From Telopea speciosissima (Eukaryota; Streptophyta; Magnoliopsida; Proteales; Proteaceae): a DNA stretch of 64,000 bases. This document shows, in pieces, positions 55,788 through 64,000 of the stretch. Each line of letters begins with the position of its first letter. Position 1 is the first letter of the stretch. Location of the stretch: positions 1 to 64,000 of the forward strand of contig NW_025317422.1 of NCBI RefSeq assembly GCF_018873765.1, given 5' to 3'. Below the pieces are notes generated by a model that saw only the letters and a program-made list of their open reading frames with translations, searched no databases and had not been told where the DNA came from. The position numbers and the translations under genes were made by a program.

Positions 55788-55921
55788 CAAAGGGCATACC
55801 CAGTGCACGAGGCTCCCGTCACTACAGGGTCTGGGAAGGATCATAAGTACGCAGCCTTACCCTTGCTTTGCAGAGAGGCTGTAAATCCCGACTCGAACCT
55901 GCAACCACTAGGTCGCAATGG
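55788..55921 (-). mobile_element. Au-like SINE
   Basis: A 134-bp tRNA-derived SINE on the minus strand. Box A-like CGACCTAGTGG and box B GGTTCGAGTC stand at its head, and the body includes GGCTGCGTACTTATGATCC and GAGCCTCGTGCACTGGGTAT, typical of Au-type SINEs. It is flanked by perfect 16-bp duplications GAGATGGCAACACATA (55772-55787 and 55922-55937). Confidence 0.85.
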
Positions 55922-56137
55922 GAGATGGCAACACATATGACCCGTTAAATAATCGTGAGGGGATATATCTCGTAATACCTGAAAATACTACGGTAAGTGA
56001 GTTTTGTGTGTTCATTGTACTAAGTTTCTTTTTTATTTGTTTTAAAAAGCTACTTTTGGGTGATATGACCTGTTTAATAGACATTACATAATGTTCCTTG
56101 CTAAGCCTGGAAATTACCATTGTAAGCCACTTCACAT

Positions 56138-58800
56138 TGTTGAGATTGGGAAAATATGACTTGTGTCTAATACAACACAAGCCCTCTTTATTTATAATAT
56201 GGAGAAGAACAATCTAGAATAGGGTACAAGACAGTTTTAGCCCTAATAGATAATTTTACCCTTGTACCCATTTACAACACTTCCCCTCAAGTTGGTGCAT
56301 AGATATCACACATGCCCAACTTGGAAACAATAGAATGAAAAATCCTACCACTAAGTCCCTTGGTAAATACATCAACCAACTGATCATGAGAAGGGACAAA
56401 GGGAACACAAATGAGACCAGACTCCAGCTTCTCCTTGATGAAGTGACGATCATATCCATATATTTGGTCCTATCATGCTGAACTGGATTATGGGCAATGT
56501 TGATGGCGGATTTACTATCACAGTAGAGCATCATAAGAAGAGTAGCAGGAATAGACAGATCAAGAAGAAGCCCATGGAGCCGTAAGAGTTCATGAATGCC
56601 ATGTGCCATAGCACGAAATTCTGACTCAGCACTAGAACGAACCACAACAGTCTGCGTCTTACTTCTCCAAGTAACCAGGTTACCACTCGCAAAGGTGCCA
56701 TAAACTGTGGTTGACCAATGATCAGCAGGAGAGCCAGCCCAATCAGCATCAGTAAAACCCTTAACTCGAAGATGATGATGAGGAGAGAAAAGGATCCCAC
56801 AGGCAGGAGCAAACTTCAAGTAACTGAGAATACGATGAACTGCTTCCATATGTGTGGAATATGGGTCATGCATATACTGACTGACTAAGCTAGCAACATA
56901 AGCAATGTCAGAACGGGTTTGAGCAAGATAAATCAATCGGCCAACCAAACGCTGATATCTTCCCGTATCTATAGGCTCATCTTCTTTGCTCAAGAGATGA
57001 ACATTTGCATCAAAAGGAGTATCAGCCGGTTTACAGCCCAAAATTCCTATCTCAAACAAAATTAAGAGTATATTTCCTCTGAGACAAGAAGATACCTCGA
57101 GTAGACCTAGCCACCTCAATGCCAAGGAAATAACGAAGCTGTCCCAAGTCTTTAATTTCAAATTTAGTACCCAGGTAGCCTTTAAGGCGAGTGATCTCAT
57201 ATACATCATCATCAGTGACAAGTATATCATCAACGTAGACAATCATAACAACAATCTTACTAGCAGATCGCTTGATGAACAATGTATGGTCAGCATTGCT
57301 TTGAGTGTACCCAATCGACACCATAGTCTTGTGAAACCTCCCGAACCAGACACGAGGTGACTGCTTCAATCCATATAAGTCACGTTTCAGCTCGAACACC
57401 ATTCCCTGAGTCTTAGGAGAATCAAAACCCAGTGGAACATCCATATTTACCTCTTCTTCAATTTCCCCATGAAGAAAGGCATTCTTGACTTCCAATTGTT
57501 CATCCCATATTAATAGCTATGGATAAAAGAACACGGACAATGTTTAACATAGCTACTTGAGCAAAGGTCTCCTAATAATCTGTCCCATGTGTCAATGTCA
57601 AGCCCTTGGCAACAAGGCTTGCCTTATACCGGTCAACCATACCATCAACCTTCTGCTACACTGTGGAGACCCATTTACAACCAACAATCTGCTTTTGAGG
57701 AGGAAGACTTACGAGATCCCACATATCATTTTTCTTTAGAGCCTGCATCTCTTTAACCATAGTTGCACTGTGACTCCTTAAAAACATCCTGCCAGTTCTC
57801 GGGAATAGAAACAGATGAAAGAGAAGACACAATAGTGAAGTAGGAAGGAGAAAGAGAAACATAAGAGGCAACCTGAGCAATGGGGTAAATAGTGCAAGAC
57901 CGAGTAACTTTGTGGACAACAATAGGTAAATCAAGTGTGGGATCAACCAAAGATTCAATGACTGGAGAGGGAGAAGAATCACCTTTGTTGAAGGGAACTA
58001 GAGCAAGACTTGGATTAGGTTCAAGAGGCAGCGATTGACTAGGTAGAGTAGGTGTGATGGTCACAATGATCTGCATCTGCTGTTTTCGAACATAGACACG
58101 CATCTCTGGTCTAGGCTGAGTAGTGTCCTTTGTAACAATCTCCCGCTATCTTTGAGTATTTGGAACTAACAGTGGCGACACATCAAGAGGCGACTCATCT
58201 TTCAAAGAAATCGAAGGCTCCCCCTAAAGAGGAGTCACAGAGTAGTAAACCACAGAGTCATGAAAAATCACATCCATCGTCACAAACCAATGCTGAGTAG
58301 GAGAATGGTAACACTTGTATCCCTTCTGAGTGGCCGAGTAACCCAAAAAAATGCAGTGGAGGCCACGAGGATCAAGTTTACCATGGGAATGATGATCACG
58401 AGCATAGCAGACGCAGACAAAGACCTTAGCAGGTATGGGAAATGTAGAAGACCCCTAGAGAACGTTAAGAGAAGAACGAGCATCAAGCAGACGAGATGGC
58501 ATGCGATTGATGAGGAAGGCCTCTGTTATCACTCCAATATTGTGGAGGGACATGCATTTCGAACATAAGAGAGCGAGCCACCTCTAAAAGATGTTGATTC
58601 TTCCTTTCTGCAACCCCATTCTGAGCAAGTGTATCAACACAACTGGTTTGATGTAGAATGTCATGGGCAGCAAGGTATGACTGAAACGAGCCCTCTATGT
58701 ATTCACGACCATTATCACCACGGAGCACCTTAACCGTGGCAGTGAACTAGGTCTGAACCATACGATGGAAGTGCTGAAAGTAAGAAAAAACATCTCCCTT
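56138..58800 (-). mobile_element. Old Ty1/copia remnant with 3' LTR
   Basis: On the minus strand: an integrase C-terminal part (MLRGDNGREYIEGSF, NGVAERKNQHLLEVAR), a linker, RT (CKWVSTV, MEVKNAFLHGEIEEEVNMDV, VYVDDILVTDDD), RNase H (FTDADWAGSPADHW, SSAESEFRAM, LYCDSKSAINIAHNPVQHDR), a polypurine tract (GAGGGGAAG) and a short LTR at 56138-56279 (142 bp, TG...CA). The 5' half, including the other LTR, is missing. It is clearly older than the copy in SIP1 and broken in many places (of the order of ten). It belongs to a different copia family from that copy, judging by the LTR. Confidence 0.85.
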
Positions 58801-59459
58801 GGTCAGCATCAAATAATATGGAGAAGAGAAACTTGAATAAGTTGCCTTCTACTTGTGCTTGGAAAGCTACTTTGGGGAGTTTTCTTCTGGAACCATGTTC
58901 ATTAAGATTGCGCCCAGTGGTACTTTTTTGTCAAAACAGCTTAGCATTTTATCTTTCGTTTGCTAGCAACAGATTTTGGTTGTCTAAAACAATGGATATG
59001 GTGCATGTTGAAGGCTTTAACATGCAAAGAGGAAAGTAGCTTTGTACTTGCAGCCATAGGTTAAGGATTGGGTTCGGCCATTCCTTTTTAGAGTCTAAGT
59101 CTAATTTTGAGTCTTTTATATAAGGTTCTAAGAGGGCCAAGCATGGTACACGAATTTGATTAATAAAAATTAGCTTTGTACTTGTAGCCATTGCTACTGC
59201 TTCTCTCTTCAGAGACTGTCTTGTGTGTCATATCAAGGCCCCTTGTGAGTCATATCAAGGTTTAGAGCTGGTGGACTCCGGCGACTCCTTGCATCTTGTA
59301 GATCGGGAGGTCCTTCTTCTTCAATCAAGTTTCTTCAAAGCTGCTGCCATTGAAGACCTGCAACACGTAAATCAAGTCTTCCTCAAAACCCTAATGTTCC
59401 CCCATTAAGGTTTTGGGTTTGGGTTTGTCTTAAGTTGGCACTAGGGAGTTGCAGATGTT

Positions 59460-60336
59460 CTGGACATCAAGGACTGTTTTGAGAAGGCATTGAAGGCTGA
59501 AGAATTATTGGCTGGGAATAGAAGATTTGATTCCTCCACTGAGGGTACTGTCAAAACTTTTTCAGCATTCAAGTCTACTACCACTGGTCACAATCGAGTT
59601 GGAAATTCTACTGCTGGTTCTACTCGATCAGGATACTCTGTTGGTAGTTCTTCCCGCCCTACAGCCCCTCTACGTGTTGATCATAAAGGTAAAGCTCCCA
59701 TGGACAGCAATGCACCTCACAAGTGTTTCCACTGCAATGAACTTGGGCACTATGCCAACGAATGCCCACAAAAGCATAGACTTGTTAATGTGGCTGCCAA
59801 GGCAGAGGAAACCCCTGAAGGGCATGATGAGCAAGGTATATATGCACTACCCCCAGATAGTGATGAAGACTTAGAATATTTCCTTGAAGATATGGATGGT
59901 GGTGCTCAAGGTGTCCATATGATTGCTCCAGTTCTCATGGATGATGTGGTTGATTGTGACGAGGTAATTGGGAACAGTTCACAGGGAGACAATGACAAAA
60001 GTTGCTATTCTTGAAGAGGTGGGGCTGAATGAGAAGGTTATCAATATTGAAGACCCTATGGAGGTTGAACACGTTGACTTTGTGATGCCCCCTTGGTTCT
60101 TCGAAGAGAAGGCCTCACGACTTGAAGACCATATTCCTACTCCTCATTACAAGGTTCGTGGACGAGTTTCTTCACACAAGTATAGTACTTGGACTCCCAC
60201 TCATGATGTCAACAAGCTCAGTCCCAAGTTGCCAGAGTGTTGCATGGATTTCACCCATTCGTCGGAGATGAATGTTTCTAAGTCGGGGAGAGTTGATGCA
60301 GATCCTAGCCTCCTCGAATTGAAGAAGCCACCCTAA
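59460..60336 (+). CDS. Gypsy gag C-terminal region
   Basis: Open stretches read ALKAEELLAGNRRFDSSTEG, then the zinc knuckle CFHCNELGHYANEC (CX2CX4HX4C, about 59720-59765), an acidic part (YALPPDSDEDLEYFLEDMDG) and a downstream part ending at the polypurine tract. Knuckles of this form bind element RNA. Fossil, not whole. Confidence 0.7.
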
Positions 60337-61432
60337 GCCTAGGGTTTCAGTAGGAGCTTTAACTTAGTTTACTTTATTTCTATACTTAGTTTTTATTTTA
60401 TGTTTTTAATTGAACCGGTTTAAATTGGTTGCATCCAATTGGTCCAATTGGTCTAATTTAAGTAAAGTGATCCTATTGGCTAAGATGTTCTTATATCCTA
60501 TTGGCTACTTGGGAATCTTCTTTTCTTTTAAGTGAAGTTATCTTATTGGCTAAGAGGTTCTTATATCCTATTGGCCACTAGGGAATCTTCTTTATTTTGA
60601 GTAGTTTAAGTTGTTTTAAGTCATTAGGATTCTATTTTGAGTCTATTTCAGTTTCCGAGTTAGTTTAAGTTGCCTAATAGGTTAAGGATTGGGTTAGGCC
60701 ATTCCTTTTTAGAGTCTAAGTCTAATTTTGAGTCTTTTATATAAGGTTCTAAGAGGGCCAAGCATTGTACACGAATTTGTTTAATAAAAAGCTCAGCTTT
60801 ATGCTTGCTGCCTTTGCTCCATCGTGAGTGTGCCTTGTGAGTAATATCAAGGTGAAGGGATTGGTGGATCTCCAATCGACTCCTCGCATCGTGAAGATCG
60901 GGAGGGTTGGTACTTATCTCCTTGCATCTTGTAGATCGGGAGACCCCATTGTTCATCTTCAAAGCTGCTGCCATTGAAGACCTGCAACAAGTAAGAAATT
61001 CTGCAACTATTCTTCTTCCTTCTAGAAGGTCACATACAAGGTGATTTTTGAGATCTACCAAACCAGCCATCCGATTGAGCTCAGATTTTCACCATACCTC
61101 TATTAACTCTAATTTGGGAAGTGATTCAAATTTGGCCTAATTCCTGTGGCCTGATTTGAATATATTCTCATATTTCCCATTCTGCCCCTCCCTCCATTAG
61201 GAATTGTCTCCAATAACCTTATCTTGCTGCCCAACTCATCTAACCTACTTCCATTCACTCAAACATCATAAAACCTATACCATTAGACTTCCCTACACCT
61301 GCCTATCATTACCATATAAGACAACCCTAACTTTAACCCTAATTAGCCTAAGCTGTCCCAATCAGCCAGCCTTGTTAAGTGATCCTATTACCTTGGCTCC
61401 TAGTGGGACTATTCCTACCTAGGACTACATTA
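60294..61432 (+). repeat. 3' LTR of the truncated gypsy element
   Basis: A 1,139-bp LTR from TGATGCAGATCC to GGACTACATTA. TATA-like TTATATAAGG near 60737 and an AATAAA near 60783 suggest promoter and polyadenylation signals. Termini agree with the solo LTR at 52889-53956. Confidence 0.78.
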
Positions 61433-61673
61433 CTTCTTCTTTCCCTTTTTCCCCTCTTTCCCTTGGTCCTAGTCTAGCTGTCTAGGCACCTTGACAATCA
61501 AGGCAACCAGTCACCTTGCGCATCAAACTTGGCCTTGTCAGATAGATTGACAACTATGATAGAAAGGTACAATTGGACCTCCCATTCCAAACGAATGGCA
61601 AGAATGTAACCTAGGGGGGCAACTAGCTAAAGTAAAACACAAAAGAACTAGAAAGGGAGATCCATCCCACAAA

Positions 61674-61783
61674 CATAGTTATCAAGGCGGCAAGGCGACC
61701 ATGGAGTTGGAGAGGGTCCAAAATCAAAGCGACACCAACAAGGCGGCAAAGCACCCGCCTAAGCGCCCAAGGCGATAACTATG
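61674..61783. mobile_element. Small hAT-like MITE (110 bp)
   Basis: Inverted ends CATAGTTATC and GATAACTATG, with GGCGGCAAGGCG-type interior. Flanked by near-identical 8-bp sequences CCCACAAA and CCCACATA. Such short elements with TAGTTATC ends are common in plant genomes. Confidence 0.65.
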
Positions 61784-62410
61784 CCCACATACCAGACTAG
61801 GCCTCTTATAATTTGCTATCAGAAAGGGGAACTATTCTTTTCCCCTATAATGATCATCTTGATAAGCTTCTTAGCATGGGCAGTTCAATTTAAGCCATAT
61901 GGAAGGCTAATGTGGTCAATCCAGCCATTGGAAAGATACAGGACCCACACTACTGGCCACAAATCACAAATCAAATTCCAGGCCTTGCCTTGATCATATG
62001 GGCTGCCCATGTATCTGACTTTTCCTCCTGTATTTTCAGCATTCTAGTTGTTGACTTTTTTTGGTGAATAGATGATAAAAAGGGTCCCCGATGCGTTCCA
62101 CTAACCTGTTGGGACAGATTTAGGAAACTAACCCATAGGGCAGAATCTCAATGACCCAGATTTAGAGAACAATAGGAAAGAAATATAGAAGATCAATAAC
62201 TAAAGAACCAGCCAACACATGAGGCTGAAAAACTGGCCGAAGGCTGGACTATACCTGTTGTAATTATGGCTAAAATATCATATGAAACCCACGATTAGAT
62301 TGACAGTAGAGAAGGTGGACAGCAAATAGAAGAAAAAAAAGAGTCACTTTTCAAAACAAGAGTAACTTCCAAGTTCCAGATCTGATGAAACTGCAATACT
62401 GGACAAGTAC
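61784..62410. other. Intergenic DNA, nothing recognised
   Basis: AT-rich sequence with no long frame, splice pattern or repeat I can identify. Confidence 0.5.
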
Positions 62411-62796
62411 AGTCCCAATAGGGAGGAACAGGCGGTGTGTACAAGGCCAGGGAACGAATTCACCTCCGTATGGCTGACAAGCGATTACTATCGATTCTGG
62501 ATTCATGCAGGCAAGTTGCAGTCTGCAATCCAAACTGAGGACAGGTTTTGAAGTTAGCTCACCCTCATGGGATCGTGATCCTTTGTCCTGTCCATTGTAG
62601 CATGTGTGTCGCCCAGGGCATAAGGGGCACGATGACTTGATCTCATCCTCACCTTCCTCCATCTTATCACTGACAGTCTGTTTAGGGTTCCAAACTCAAT
62701 GACGGCAACTAAGCATGAGGGTTGTGCTCGTTGCAGGACTTAACCCAACACCGTATGGCATGAGCTGACGACAGCCATGCACCACTTATGTCCTCG
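62411..62796 (-). pseudogene. Nuclear copy of a plastid 16S rDNA fragment (NUPT)
   Basis: The plus strand reads as the reverse complement of the 3' third of plastid 16S rRNA: GGCGGTGTGTACAAGGCC, GGAACGAATTCACC, CCGTATGGCTGAC, GTGTGTCGCCCAGGGCATAA, ACTTGATCTCATCCTCACCT and GAGCTGACGACAGCCATGCA. The wording is plastid or cyanobacterial rather than E. coli-like or mitochondrial. Many differences are C-to-T or G-to-A changes, as expected when nuclear methylated DNA decays. It is not a functional rRNA gene. Confidence 0.88.
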
Positions 62797-64000
62797 TATC
62801 AAAAAAAAAATGTGCTTGATCCAACAGATGGATTGGCTGGAATCTTTAATGGAAGTCTGAGATCACAAGTGGACAGAAACTGCTATTGCAGGGATTGAAA
62901 CTGAGAAATAGAGTTAGCAGAATATGGAGCGAGTAATAGCTGAACTAAGCCAATGGAAATGGTAGTAATAATGGTAGAATCCAACCGACAAAATTAGAGT
63001 TTCAGAATTCCTTATTAGTCACCCACGCAATCCTTGTATAGCTTGCTGAAACTGAGAATAAGCTGAAGGGAAGAAAGGGGATATGAATTGGGTTTCTGAT
63101 TGGAATAAGTGGAATACTTTTGAATTCTAATTGTTATCTCTGCAAATCAAAGATGATTTCAATCCACCGAAGCTGTTTATCTTTGAGGTCAGATTCATTT
63201 GTTGCAAAGATTTGGAAAAAGCTGGAAGAAAGAAGGTTTTGTCGGCTAAACCATTACAGATTCCTATCAGAAGTGGATAGAAAGAGGAGAAAGATATCTT
63301 ATTTCTTTGAGTGGCTTATGTTCTGAGTATCTAAATTATATGAATTACCCGATTTACAGAGTGTCATGTTTTAGATTTTCATTTGATTATATCGTTATTG
63401 GTTTAGAGTTTTCAGGTTAAAAAATGGCAATCAATCTGAAATATTTATAAAAAATTACAACCCCCCCAACGCATTTTTTGGTTACCCTTTTTTTTTTCTT
63501 GAGAACTCCAAGGTCTCTTTTTGTATAAATTTTCTTCTTTACAATGTATTTGAGAACTTGTGACAATGAAACATGATTCTATACCAAGCTATCAGAATCA
63601 AAGAACATCATTTGTGCTTTCCAAATACAATTCTGAGATTCCTAGAATTGAACTTGAATTCTTGAATCCAGAATTGGCTACAATTTCATAATTAGACTCT
63701 GAACCAAACATGGATTTGAGAAGTTGAACAAGGTGGTATTTATTGAGTTTCCTTCCCCCAAATTTCAGCTAAGTTTTCTGTTAAACTGATGAAGCTAATT
63801 GGGTGCTGCTACTGCTATCGTTGTTTAATCAGTTGGAAGAAGTGATTTCACCAAGACATTGAAGGTAAGACCTTCAAATCATTTATCTAAGGTGTATTTC
63901 AAAAGATGAGGGATCATCATAAGCCGCCATGGTGATCAGAAATCTAAGTTTTTAGAGATCTAAAATTGATTTGTTTGAAGCTACATCCATCAGAGTGGTT
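62797..64000. other. Intergenic DNA, nothing recognised
   Basis: A mostly AT-rich stretch with a homopolymer A run (about 62800), a C run (63463) and a T run (63488). The longest frame (68 residues at 63120-63326) resembles nothing I know. No RNA gene seen. Confidence 0.45.

Larger units (their letters stand above)
59057..61432 (+). mobile_element. Truncated Ty3/gypsy element with gag only
   Basis: Contains a partial 5' LTR-like stretch (about 59057-59375, matching 60672-60995), a gag C-terminal region with a CCHC knuckle, a polypurine tract (GTCGGGGAGAGT) and a complete 3' LTR (60294-61432). No protease or pol is visible. It is a remnant or gag-only derivative, broken. The two LTR pieces are well diverged, so it is older than the Copia copy in SIP1. 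The same family left the solo LTR at 52889-53956. Confidence 0.72.

Noticed and set aside
58818-59039. 73-residue plus-strand ORF between the Copia remnant and the gypsy element
   Set aside because: It resembles no known family and sits in a short stretch between two broken elements.
62351-62662. 103-residue minus-strand ORF with several cysteines
   Set aside because: It lies on the plastid 16S rDNA fragment; the frame is a by-product of rRNA sequence.

Overview
The window is nuclear DNA of a flowering plant, probably a eudicot-grade species; I cannot name it. The evidence is two spliced plant genes (a DUF3531 protein and a SIP1-type aquaporin), Ty3/gypsy and Ty1/copia LTR elements of plant lineages, plant L1-type LINE pieces, Au-like SINE sequence, several MITEs, and a decayed plastid 16S rDNA insertion.

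Positions 1-41755 are a head-to-tail array of one unit of about 8.6 kb. Each unit holds, in order on the plus strand: the 3' exons of a DUF3531 gene (minus strand), its intron 3, about 1.2 kb of unrelated DNA ending in telomere-like CCCTAAA repeats and a TATA box, an L1 LINE derivative lacking endonuclease and reverse transcriptase (DUF4283/zinc knuckle, zf-RVT, RNase H), and a 1.65-kb tail with an antisense LINE scrap. Unit 1 (1-21220) carries a 12.6-kb Tat-type gypsy insertion. Unit 2 (21221-30720) carries a 3.2-kb solo LTR in its LINE. Unit 3 (30721-39390) is rearranged and carries a hAT MITE. The fourth copy (39391-41755) is the 3' half of the complete DUF3531 gene, whose exons 1-3 lie in single-copy DNA up to 42589. 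I traced eight phase-consistent exons there (338 residues). Every copy in units 1-3 has stops or missing exons.

From 42590 the DUF3531 gene (minus) faces a SIP1 aquaporin gene (plus, 43184-55331) across about 0.6 kb. SIP1 has three exons. A 178-bp Mutator-like MITE sits inside exon 1 a few codons after the ATG and breaks the frame, so this allele may be dead or depend on unusual splicing. Intron 2 is 10.8 kb and holds a PIF/Harbinger-like element and an antisense Copia element, itself invaded by a hAT element and a solo gypsy LTR.

Downstream (55332-64000) are a SINE with 16-bp target duplications, an old Copia remnant, a truncated gag-bearing gypsy element, a small MITE, a plastid 16S rDNA fragment, and a last 1.2 kb in which I recognise nothing.

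The most unusual item is the Tat element at 3601-16234. It has gag and protease but no visible reverse transcriptase or integrase. It carries an antisense, apparently spliced plant-mobile-domain gene whose promoter shares its TATA core and GC palindromes with the element's own LTR.
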